Shown piece after piece: positions 1 through 4,652 of a stretch of 5,394 nucleotides of DNA. Origin of the DNA: Myxococcales bacterium (GTDB lineage: Bacteria; Myxococcota_A; Polyangia; Haliangiales; Haliangiaceae); NCBI GenBank assembly GCA_016720595.1, contig JADKKI010000066.1, positions 1 through 5,394 of the forward strand, written 5' to 3'. The notes below the pieces were generated by a model. It was not told the DNA's origin. It did no database searches and worked only from the letters and a program-made list of their open reading frames with translations. Position 1 is the stretch's first letter; each line of letters opens with the position of its first letter. The position numbers were made by a program, and so were the translations under genes.

Positions 1-287
1 TGATCACCGCTGCGGTCGCCCTCGGCGGCTCCCGTACCAAGCTCGACACGATCGAGGCGCTCCTGCGTGAAGTGCGCAGCGAAGGCAAAGAGCTCCTCCG
101 TCAGGTCGGCGACGCGCTCAAAGGCGTGGCCGTGCACGACGAGCGGATGGAGGCTTTCGAGGCGAGGATCCGCGCGCTGGAGGCCGCACAGATCCGAGAG
201 ACGGATCTTCGCCACAAGGACCGCGACTCGATCAACGCCGCCATCGCGCACCTCGAAGCGCGCATCGACGCGAGGCCGCACCCGTGA
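1..287 (+). CDS. Coiled-coil small protein (5' end at or just outside window)
   Basis: The frame is open from base 3 to the TGA at 285-287, giving 94 visible residues. It begins with a short apolar stretch (ITAAVALGGS) and is then almost entirely charged and helical, with heptad-like spacing of Leu, Ile and Ala (for example residues 50-62, MEAFEARIRALEA, and 77-88, SINAAIAHLEAR). A coiled coil is therefore likely. The window opens with TGA; if the preceding base is A or G, this would be an NTGA overlap like all later junctions in the cassette, and the protein would start at base 0 with about 95 residues. An internal GTG at 72 is possible but would discard well-behaved coding sequence. I do not recognise a family. 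Small coiled-coil proteins are common in phage tail and lysis regions, but the function here is unknown. Confidence 0.7.
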   Translation, partial: ITAAVALGGSRTKLDTIEALLREVRSEGKELLRQVGDALKGVAVHDERMEAFEARIRALEAAQIRETDLRHKDRDSINAAIAHLEARIDARPHP

Positions 288-631
288 TCTTCGCGCTCGT
301 CGCCGACGATCACCCCGACGCGGCGCTCCTCGCCCTGCGCGGGTGCGGCGTCGAGTGCTTCGCGGCGCACGACGCAGACACTACGCTCGCGGCTCTGCGC
401 GCGTGTCGCCCCGATGCTGTCGTGCTGGACCTGATGCTCCCCGGCGCGCCCGATCCGCGCGCCTTCGCCGCCGACGTGCGCGCGCTCTTCCCCGACGGGC
501 GGATCGTCGTCGCGTCAGGAGCGGACCCCCGCGACGTGTGCCAGATCGCCGACGCGATCGGCGCGATTCCATTGCCCAAGCCCCACCTGCGCGCCGGCCT
601 GGTGCGCGCCGTCACAGGAGACTCTCTATGA
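284..631 (+). CDS. Stand-alone response-regulator receiver (CheY-like) domain protein
   Basis: The 115-residue protein is a complete receiver domain with no output domain. The acidic pair is D8-D9 (LVADDHP), the phospho-acceptor is D49 in VVLDLMLPG, the switch Ser is S78 in IVVASGAD, and the invariant Lys is K99 in PLPKP. The spacings (D9 to D49 40, D49 to S78 29, S78 to K99 21) are close to those of CheY. All catalytic residues are present, so it should accept phosphate from a histidine kinase, but no kinase is encoded in the window. It starts at a GTG that overlaps the upstream stop by 4 bases (GTGA), and its own stop overlaps the next ATG, so it is translated as part of the cassette. It probably acts in the cytoplasm. 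The receiver assignment is strong; its role among lysis-like genes is unknown. Confidence 0.9.
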   Translation: MIFALVADDHPDAALLALRGCGVECFAAHDADTTLAALRACRPDAVVLDLMLPGAPDPRAFAADVRALFPDGRIVVASGADPRDVCQIADAIGAIPLPKPHLRAGLVRAVTGDSL

Positions 632-966
632 TCCCCAAAGCCATCGCGTGGGCCATCGCCCACCCCGACGCCGCTGCGGCCTACGCCGCCCTGGCTGTCG
701 CTCTGCTCCGCGCGCTCTACGCGCTCCTCTCGCGCCTCGTGCAGCCGTACCCGCGCCTGCGGGCGGCGGTGGAGGCGATCGCAGCCCTCGGGCCCGACGT
801 GGCACGCGCGGGGCTGCAGGGCTACCGCGCACTGACGGGACGGCCGGTGCCGTCGCTCGACCTCGACGCAAAGGACGCCGAGATCGCAGCACTCCGGGCT
901 CGCGTCGCGGAGCTGGCTGCGCCGCGCGTGGACACGGGTGCGCCGCTGGTGGGGTCGCCGCGATGA
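628..966 (+). CDS. Single-pass membrane protein with C-terminal coiled coil
   Basis: The protein has 112 residues. It has a hydrophobic segment at about residues 15-37 (AAAAYAALAVALLRALYALL and following), then Arg and Pro, a helical middle part, and a charged heptad stretch at about 80-98 (DAKDAEIAALRARVAEL). The start ATG at 628 has a good ribosome binding site, AGGAG at 616-620 with 7 bases spacing, and overlaps the receiver stop (ATGA). Its stop overlaps the next ATG in the same way. An N-terminal membrane anchor followed by a coiled coil, placed directly before a small lipoprotein gene, is the arrangement of inner-membrane spanin subunits (Rz-like). That is an inference from layout, not homology. 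A holin-like or tail-associated membrane protein is an alternative. Confidence 0.75.
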   Translation: MIPKAIAWAIAHPDAAAAYAALAVALLRALYALLSRLVQPYPRLRAAVEAIAALGPDVARAGLQGYRALTGRPVPSLDLDAKDAEIAALRARVAELAAPRVDTGAPLVGSPR

Positions 967-1292
967 CCGCCCTTCGCCGCCTCGCGCGCTTCGCCGTGAT
1001 CACTGCCGCGCTCGCCCGCGGTGCCCTCCGCGCGCTCCTCGTGGGCGTGCTGCTCTCCGCGTGCGGCCCCGGCCGCGAGCTCGTGATGCGCGTCGCCCCC
1101 GGCGTGCCGTCGCGCACCGACAGCGACGCCGCGGTGGGGTCGTCTCGGTGCAACGGCGCGGTGCCCGAAGTCCGAAGCGCCAGCGGGCGCTGGTGGCCCG
1201 CGACGCCCGCGAGCGCGCCGTGTGCTCACGGGTGCGTGACGGACGACGCGGGTGCGTACTGCGCGGCGGCGGATGCGGCGGTGTCGCCGTGA
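963..1292 (+). CDS. Small cysteine-containing lipoprotein (possible outer spanin-like partner)
   Basis: The protein has 109 residues. It begins with a basic N-region (MTALRRLARF), a hydrophobic core, and a lipobox at residues 31-34 (L-S-A-C) with C34 as the predicted lipidated cysteine, so export and lipidation are expected. The mature part carries four further cysteines (C63, C87, C91, C100), suggesting disulfides in the periplasm or outside, and a WW pair at 77-78. Its ATG overlaps the previous stop (ATGA) and its TGA overlaps the next GTG. Its position after a membrane-anchored coiled-coil protein and before wall-active enzymes suggests an Rz1-like role, although Rz1 proteins are usually shorter and Pro-rich. 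An unrelated surface lipoprotein is the main alternative. The lipoprotein signal is clear; the function is not. Confidence 0.75.
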   Translation: MTALRRLARFAVITAALARGALRALLVGVLLSACGPGRELVMRVAPGVPSRTDSDAAVGSSRCNGAVPEVRSASGRWWPATPASAPCAHGCVTDDAGAYCAAADAAVSP

Positions 1293-1912
1293 AGCCCCTC
1301 GACCTCCCCACCGCGCGCGCCATCGCCGCCCGTCTGGTCGCGGCCGACGTCGGCCCAGTGCCACCGACCGCGGACGAGCGCCGCGACCGCTGGGCGCGCT
1401 CCGAGCCGCGGCGTCGCCTCGGCGCGGACGACCTCTCCGCGCTGGGCCGCGCGCAGTCCAAGCGCGAGCGTAAGGGCGCAGCTCGGCTCGCCCGGAGTGC
1501 GCTGACCGTCCCTTCTCGCTCGCTAGCCGTGGTGCGGTCGAAGGGCGACGCGGCGAGATCGCTGGTCGCCACCGTCTTCGGCTGGACTCCTGGCGCAGGG
1601 CGTGCGCACGCAGGACAAGACTTCCGCACGCCTACTGCGACGCTCGGCCCCGATCGCGCCCGCCGAGGACGTGGACGCCTCCCGCCTCGCGTCCGTCGCC
1701 CACGAACTCAGCCATGTGGTGCAGTTCGGGCGCGGCGGCTGGACTTGCTCCGGCGCTACCTGACCTCCACCGGCCGCGCGGAGCTTGAAGCCGAGGCCGA
1801 GCGCGGCGCCGTCGAAGGATGGTGGGTGCTCACGGGCACGATCCCCGCGGATCTCGGCGCGGTGGACATCACCCGCCACGGCTACGCGCTCGACGACAGC
1901 CTGCGGACCTGA
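1289..1912 (+). CDS. Metallopeptidase-like gene, apparently frame-disrupted
   Basis: A continuous 207-residue frame runs from a GTG overlapping the lipoprotein stop (GTGA). Codons end mostly in G/C up to about 1580. From about 1587 to 1740 this frame becomes an Arg/Pro-rich string with poor codon use, while the frame starting at multiples of three (1701, for example) reads VAHELSHVVQFGRGG, a HExxH zinc-binding motif. From about 1739 the first frame again looks genuine (LRRYLTSTGRAELEAEAERG), with a Glu-rich helix of the kind that often supplies the third zinc ligand. The simplest reading is one gene with two compensating 1-base indels about 150 bases apart. As written, the encoded protein lacks the catalytic motif. 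HELSHVVQ resembles DUF4157-type and other HExxH proteins, but family membership is uncertain. Sequencing error, a real pseudogene, or recoding are all possible. Confidence 0.6.
   Translation: MKPLDLPTARAIAARLVAADVGPVPPTADERRDRWARSEPRRRLGADDLSALGRAQSKRERKGAARLARSALTVPSRSLAVVRSKGDAARSLVATVFGWTPGAGRAHAGQDFRTPTATLGPDRARRGRGRLPPRVRRPRTQPCGAVRARRLDLLRRYLTSTGRAELEAEAERGAVEGWWVLTGTIPADLGAVDITRHGYALDDSLRT
1587..1742 (+). other. Displaced-frame segment carrying the HExxH motif
   Basis: This segment reads LLAQGVRTQDK, then an Ala/Arg-rich linker, then EDVDASRLASVAHELSHVVQ and FGRGGW. The codons end mostly in G or C, unlike the overlapping frame. The frame is closed upstream by TGA at 1503 and TAG at 1524, and downstream by TGA at 1761, and it has no start or ribosome binding site of its own. 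It is therefore best seen as an internal part of the gene beginning at 1289, reached by a +1 change near 1580-1590 and left by a -1 change near 1730-1742. Confidence 0.6.
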
Positions 1913-1929
1913 CGGCGTCGACCTGCGGT

Positions 1930-2046
1930 GTGGCGCGCGGAGTCGCGTCACCTCGACGCGCCCGGGCCTCGACGGCGTCGATCGAGGTCGCGCGGTGGGT
2001 GCGGGCGCACGCGCCGGACGCGATCGTCGGGACGGTGATCCTGTGA
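1930..2046 (+). pseudogene. C-terminal fragment of the metallopeptidase-like gene, or a 38-residue ORF
   Basis: From 1969 to the TGA at 2044-2046, every codon of this third frame ends in G or C, and it encodes a helix-like stretch (IEVARWVRAHAPDAIVGT). The other two frames are poor here. The stop forms a GTGA overlap with the following gene, exactly as at the other junctions. This suggests that the true stop of the metallopeptidase-like gene is 2046 rather than 1912, reached by one more frame change between about 1885 and 1970. The alternative is a separate short ORF from GTG 1930, which has no clear ribosome binding site. The start given is only the first GTG in frame. Confidence 0.4.
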
Positions 2047-3026
2047 GCGGCCGACTCAGCGACGGCGAACGCGCCGCGGCGGGGCTCTCCCGCCCACCGT
2101 CACCACCCGCGGGCCCCATCCCCACCGTCTGGCACTCCGACGGGATCCGCGCCGGGTGGACGCTCGCGGAGGACCTCGTCACCGAGTCGCAGCCGCCGGC
2201 GGTGCAGCTCCACACCTGGGAGCCCGACCGCGTCGCGTCGAAGGTCCGCGCGGCTGTGCCGGGCGTGGCGCTCGTCGTCGGCGTCGGCGTCGACGGGATC
2301 GCCCGCCACGTCGCGAAGGGCGACTGGAGCCACGAGAAGGGCGTGCGAACGCTCGTCGAACTCGCCGCGCGCGCACACGCCGTCGGCGCGCGGGCGATCT
2401 GCTGGAACGCGGAGGCGGCGTGGAAGACCCCGCCGTCGACCGCGCAGCGCGCGCGCATCGACCAGCTCGTTCGCGAGACGCTCGCGCGCGTCGATGACGC
2501 GTGGGTCGACCTCGTGCAGTGGCACACGGCCTACGATCACCCGACGTTTCACAGCACCTACCCGTGGGCCGCGTGGCTCATGCAGGGGAGCCCCATCAAG
2601 CGCTCGCTGCCGCAGGTCTACGCCGCGCCCGAAGGCGGTGTCGCGGCGCACGTCGGTGCGCTCCCCCGTCGCGAGTCGGCGGCGCTGTCGTCGTGGGCCA
2701 CTGCGATCCGCGCGGGCTGGATCGGCACGGACGACCCCTCGACGGCTGCGCAGGAGGGCGTCCTGTGGTCGCCGTACTACCAGCTGCACCACGTCACGGC
2801 GGTGGACACCGTGCGCTCTGCGCTCGCGCACGACCTGTGCGCACTGTGGGCGCTCCCCACTCGCGCCGACGCCGCGGGACGCCAGGCGCTCCAGACGCTG
2901 TGCTCAATCTGGCGCGATGGCCTCTGGGGCGATGTGCGCGCGCTCCAGCGGCGCGTCGGCGTCGCAGACGATGGCGTTTATGGCCCCGCGACACACGATG
3001 CCGCCGTGCGCGCGTTCGCCTCGTGA
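2043..3026 (+). CDS. Endolysin-like protein: glycosidase-like barrel plus peptidoglycan-binding repeat
   Basis: The protein has 327 residues from a GTG that overlaps a TGA (GTGA). Residues about 27-270 look like a TIM-barrel hydrolase, with successive hydrophobic strands: AVQLHTWEPD (53-62), VALVVGVGVDGIA (75-87), ARAICWNAEAAWK (116-128), DLVQWHTAY (156-164), LPQVYAAPEGG (189-199) and GVLWSPYYQLHH (239-250). E124 in WNAE sits where glycoside hydrolases often carry an acid residue, but this is inference. Residues about 294-325 (GDVRALQRRVGVADDGVYGP onward) match the PG_binding_1 repeat. A wall hydrolase with a C-terminal binding repeat fits a phage endolysin. No signal peptide is visible, so release would need a holin or other membrane help. 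The exact glycosidase family cannot be named. The frame also runs open upstream of GTG 2043, but codon use there is poor. Confidence 0.75.
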   Translation: MSGRLSDGERAAAGLSRPPSPPAGPIPTVWHSDGIRAGWTLAEDLVTESQPPAVQLHTWEPDRVASKVRAAVPGVALVVGVGVDGIARHVAKGDWSHEKGVRTLVELAARAHAVGARAICWNAEAAWKTPPSTAQRARIDQLVRETLARVDDAWVDLVQWHTAYDHPTFHSTYPWAAWLMQGSPIKRSLPQVYAAPEGGVAAHVGALPRRESAALSSWATAIRAGWIGTDDPSTAAQEGVLWSPYYQLHHVTAVDTVRSALAHDLCALWALPTRADAAGRQALQTLCSIWRDGLWGDVRALQRRVGVADDGVYGPATHDAAVRAFAS

Positions 3027-3115
3027 CCCGCGGCGAGATCCTCTGGGCTGCTGCCGTCGTCGTCGAGCTCGCGCTGCTGGCGGTGCTCGCGGTGGCGACG
3101 GCTGCGCGCGCCTGA
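3023..3115 (+). CDS. 30-residue single-pass membrane peptide
   Basis: A GTG that overlaps the endolysin-like stop (GTGA) starts a 30-residue frame beginning MTRGEILWAAAVVVEL and ending AARA. Residues about 7-27 form one hydrophobic helix with a single glutamate (E15) in its middle. It continues the overlap pattern, has G/C-ending codons and is followed at once by hairpins, so it looks like the last gene of the cassette. Tiny membrane peptides beside endolysins can be holin or antiholin components, but nothing here proves that. Its size means that automatic annotation would probably miss it. Confidence 0.55.
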   Translation: MTRGEILWAAAVVVELALLAVLAVATAARA

Positions 3116-3146
3116 CTTCCCGGTCGACTTCCCGCCGCCGGGAAGT
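3114..3146 (+). repeat. Tandem GACTTCCCG repeats with a hairpin
   Basis: GACTTCCCG occurs at 3114-3122 and again at 3126-3134. The second copy forms a perfect 8-bp stem (ACTTCCCG 3127-3134 with CGGGAAGT 3139-3146, loop CCGC). The first copy could pair with the same right arm, so two alternative hairpins are possible. It lies immediately after the last cassette gene and overlaps its stop. There is no strong T tract after it, so it may stabilise the 3' end or aid termination with the next structure. Confidence 0.6.
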
Positions 3147-3165
3147 TAAGCTCACTTGCAACAAC

Positions 3166-3209
3166 ACCGCCCACGCCTCTGCGAAAGTAAGCGCACCAGG
3201 GCGGTTTTT
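3166..3209 (+). terminator. Likely intrinsic terminator of the right-going cassette
   Basis: ACCGCCC (3166-3172) pairs with GGGCGGT (3199-3205) and is followed by TTTTATTA, giving a run of five T at 3205-3209. The 26-base loop can fold further (TGCG 3180-3183 with CGCA 3192-3195). It stands between the last right-going gene and the convergent minus-strand genes. Read on the minus strand the stem is followed only by GTTGTTGC, so it is a weaker terminator in that direction. Confidence 0.65.
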
Positions 3210-3260
3210 ATTAGTGCCCACCTCGCTCGTCCTGAGCGCCCGCCCGCGTCCTGCGGCGGA

Positions 3261-3581
3261 TCAATCCCCCGTCCGTCGTCCCCACCGCCCCGCGTCCCCC
3301 CGCTGCGCCAGCGGCAGCGCCCCGAGCTCGGGGTCGCGCGCCCGCCACGTCGCCAGCGTCGAGCGCGTGACGCCCAGCAGCGCCGCCCACGTCGCCAGCA
3401 CGGGCCCCCGCTGCCCGTCCGCGGTCGTCTGCCCGTGCGCCCAGCGGACGAGCGCCGCGAGCTGGCCGAGCGCCTGTGCGGCGATCGTCAGGCCCCGGCG
3501 CGAGGGTGCGTCGTCGGGCCACGAGGCGAGGGGGAGGCCCGGGATCGTCGGAACGCCTTGCGGCATCACGGCTGTGGTCAC
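3261..3581 (-). CDS. Small helix-turn-helix protein
   Basis: The protein has 106 residues from a GTG whose codon overlaps the upstream gene's stop by 4 bases (GTGA on the minus strand). Residues about 63-83 (ATWAALLGVTRSTLATWRAR) have the pattern of a helix-turn-helix: an Ala-Leu-rich helix, a Gly-Val turn, and a recognition helix ending in WR. A helix at about 31-50 precedes it, and the C-terminus is short and basic. It probably binds DNA, perhaps as a regulator of this unit. HTH modules of this kind also occur in small terminase subunits and transposase-like proteins, but no large terminase is present. Codon use favours this frame over the competing overlapping frame at 3211-3603. Confidence 0.65.
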   Translation of the reverse strand: MTTAVMPQGVPTIPGLPLASWPDDAPSRRGLTIAAQALGQLAALVRWAHGQTTADGQRGPVLATWAALLGVTRSTLATWRARDPELGALPLAQRGDAGRWGRRTGD

Positions 3582-3808
3582 ACGACCTCGACGCGGAATC
3601 CATCCTCGCGCAGGAGCGACACGCCGTCTGCGTCGGTGCGGAGAGTGACGAATTCTTCGCCGCCCTCCACGCCGGAGACCTCGTCCCAGCCGTGCTTCGC
3701 GTCGCTCTCGGCCGCGCAGTCGGCAGCGGTCAGGCGGTACCAGGCGTCGTTCGCGAAGCCGTCGTCAGTCGGGTCGAAGCTGCCGCGGAACAGGTGAATC
3801 GTGATCAT
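3578..3808 (-). CDS. Small acidic hypothetical protein
   Basis: The protein has 76 residues and starts MITIHLFRGSFDPTDDGF; it is acidic and has no membrane segment. The start ATG at 3808 has an AGAGGA-type ribosome binding site at 3817-3822 (minus strand) with 8 bases spacing. Its stop overlaps the GTG of the helix-turn-helix gene, so the two are translationally coupled. The N-terminal part suggests beta strands and the middle a short helix (LTAADCAAESDAK). I do not recognise a family. Its place in a short unit with a DNA-binding protein suggests a small accessory or regulatory role, which is inference only. Confidence 0.7.
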   Translation of the reverse strand: MITIHLFRGSFDPTDDGFANDAWYRLTAADCAAESDAKHGWDEVSGVEGGEEFVTLRTDADGVSLLREDGFRVEVV

Positions 3809-3862
3809 GGTCGTGGTCCTCTCGGTGCGGGTGTCGGGTCCATCCGGCGCCCATCCCTGACC

Positions 3863-3891
3863 CCGACGCGCGGGAGCAGAGGGGGCGTCGG
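3863..3891 (-). repeat. Intergenic 7-bp inverted repeat
   Basis: CCGACGC (3863-3869) and GCGTCGG (3885-3891) form a perfect stem with a 15-base loop. They lie just after the stop of the 115-residue gene and upstream of the 76-residue gene. There is no T tract on either side. It could reduce read-through or protect transcript ends within the unit, or be chance in GC-rich DNA. Confidence 0.35.
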
Positions 3892-3895
3892 AGGA

Positions 3896-4243
3896 TCAGC
3901 CGACCACCCGGCGCACGCGGGTCTCGTACCCAAGCTCCTCGGCCAGGGCATCGGCGCACCGCTCGGCCTCTGCCTCGGTGGAGCACTCGCCGCGGGCCGT
4001 GAGCTGCCAGCCGCCGCGACCATCGGACTCCTCGACGTGCCAGACGACGGGGCGGATGCTCCAGTCGTCCACGCCGCCACAGACCGCGCGCTCACCGTCG
4101 GAGCGAAAAACCACGTCGCCGTCTTCGACGGTGACGGTGTATCCCGCGTCGCGGTGCATGGCCGCAAGGGCCTCGGCGGGCGTCTCGCCCTCGTAGGTGC
4201 CCATCGTCGCGCCGCTCTTGGAGGTGATGTCGTAGGTCGTCAT
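3896..4243 (-). CDS. Hypothetical protein with two alpha/beta-like halves
   Basis: The protein has 115 residues, starting MTTYDITSKSGATMGTYEGE. The start ATG at 4243 has AGGAGA at 4251-4256 (minus strand) with 7 bases spacing, and a promoter lies 45-73 bases upstream. Each half shows a beta strand and then an Ala/Glu-rich helix ending in a Gly-Tyr: TPAEALAAMHRDAGY at 21-35 and TEAEAERCADALAEELGY at 89-106. This hints at an internal duplication. It has three cysteines (C55, C87, C96) and no signal peptide or membrane segment. The N-terminal pattern (strand, GTYEG, helix, AGY) resembles many uncharacterised small proteins of phages and high-GC bacteria, and no function can be given. It is the first gene of the minus-strand unit. 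Confidence 0.75.
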   Translation of the reverse strand: MTTYDITSKSGATMGTYEGETPAEALAAMHRDAGYTVTVEDGDVVFRSDGERAVCGGVDDWSIRPVVWHVEESDGRGGWQLTARGECSTEAEAERCADALAEELGYETRVRRVVG

Positions 4244-4287
4244 GGTCGTCTCTCCTGTTGCCGTCGCTCTCTGCGTCGGTGAAAGAG

Positions 4288-4316
4288 ACTATGCGGCTGC
4301 AATCGTCCGGCGTCAA
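4288..4316 (-). promoter_or_regulatory. Putative sigma70-type promoter of the minus-strand unit
   Basis: On the minus strand TTGACG (4316-4311) matches five of six bases of the -35 consensus. It is followed after exactly 17 bases by CATAGT (4293-4288), which matches four of six bases of TATAAT. Transcription would begin near 4280, leaving a leader of about 35-40 bases before the ATG at 4243. The surrounding DNA is less GC-rich than the coding regions, in line with a promoter. Confidence 0.55.
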
Positions 4317-4510
4317 GACTATTGCTATCGATTGTGTCGAAAGCCCTGTGACGCAGGCGTTTTAGCAAGGCGTGCGGGGTGGTCGAGCGGCGGTCTCAGC
4401 ACGCCCGACACCGCGCCCTTTCGTCCGCTCGACGGTCGCTTACGGTACGCAATCGGTACGCGCGCCGCCACGAAACATCATGCATATAGGCATTTTCGCA
4501 TCGCAGCCGA

Positions 4511-4525
4511 CGGTTTCCTAAACCG
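4511..4525. repeat. Short perfect hairpin abutting the tandem repeat
   Basis: CGGTTT (4511-4516) pairs with AAACCG (4520-4525) around a 3-base loop CCT. It ends exactly where the 55-bp tandem repeat begins at 4526, downstream of the minus-strand PAPS-reductase-family gene. It has no following T run, so it would be a weak terminator, but it may have helped set the repeat boundary. Confidence 0.4.
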
Positions 4526-4652
4526 GCAGGGTCGAGCGTCATAGCCCTCCTCCGTGTCGAGTGAGTCAGTCGGTGCAGCCGCAGGGTCGAGCGTCATAGC
4601 CCTCCTCCGTGTCGAGTGAGTCAGTCGGTGCAGCCGCAGGGTCGAGCGTCAT
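4526..4652. repeat. 55-bp tandem repeat, 2.3 copies, overlapping a gene 3' end
   Basis: Two identical 55-base copies (4652-4598 and 4597-4543, read on the minus strand) are followed by a 17-base partial copy (4542-4526). Each copy begins ATGACGCTCGACCCTGC on the minus strand. The first copy and part of the second lie inside the PAPS-reductase-family gene, and the rest follows its stop at 4566. Identity between copies indicates a recent duplication or continuing correction. Because 55 is not divisible by three, successive copies are read in different frames. Confidence 0.9.

Larger units (their letters stand above)
4244..4525. other. Lower-GC intergenic region with repeats, no convincing gene
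   Basis: This is the only long non-coding stretch of the window. It contains the minus-strand promoter, a 9-bp perfect inverted repeat (GTCGAGCGG 4382-4390 and CCGCTCGAC 4425-4433, 34 bases apart), and a direct repeat CGGTACGC at 4443-4450 and 4454-4461, whose 11-base spacing is one helical turn. An A/T-rich patch with ATGCAT lies around 4470-4500. A plus-strand frame is open across it, but its codon use is irregular. Protein-binding sites or a regulatory region are likely; no attachment site or tRNA could be recognised. Confidence 0.5.

Noticed and set aside
67..966. A 299-residue plus-strand frame through the first genes
   Set aside because: Its upstream part is an Arg-rich shadow of the coiled-coil and receiver genes; only the part from ATG 628 is real.
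938..1912. A longer 324-residue start for the metallopeptidase-like gene
   Set aside because: The 938-1288 part is an Arg/Pro-rich shadow of the lipoprotein gene; GTG 1289 in the GTGA overlap is the better start.
1911..1981. GACGGCGTCGA repeated exactly 60 bases apart (1911 and 1971)
   Set aside because: Short GC-rich word in coding-like DNA; spacing may be chance, and no further copies support a repeat unit.
1785..3026. A 413-residue version of the endolysin-like protein
   Set aside because: Residues before GTG 2043 show poor codon use and overlap better frames; the GTGA overlap favours 2043.
3211..3603. A 130-residue minus-strand frame overlapping the HTH gene
   Set aside because: It is rich in Arg, Ala and Gly without recognisable pattern, and the coupled frame 3261-3581 carries the HTH.
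4370..4540. tRNA or attachment site
   Set aside because: No cloverleaf arms or T-loop consensus could be assembled, and no integrase gene is visible.
4242..4544. A 100-residue plus-strand frame in the intergenic region
   Set aside because: Irregular third-position bases, no ribosome binding site, starts inside the minus-strand leader and runs across promoter and repeats.
4526..4652. CRISPR-like array
   Set aside because: Direct tandem copies with no unique spacers and only 2.3 units.
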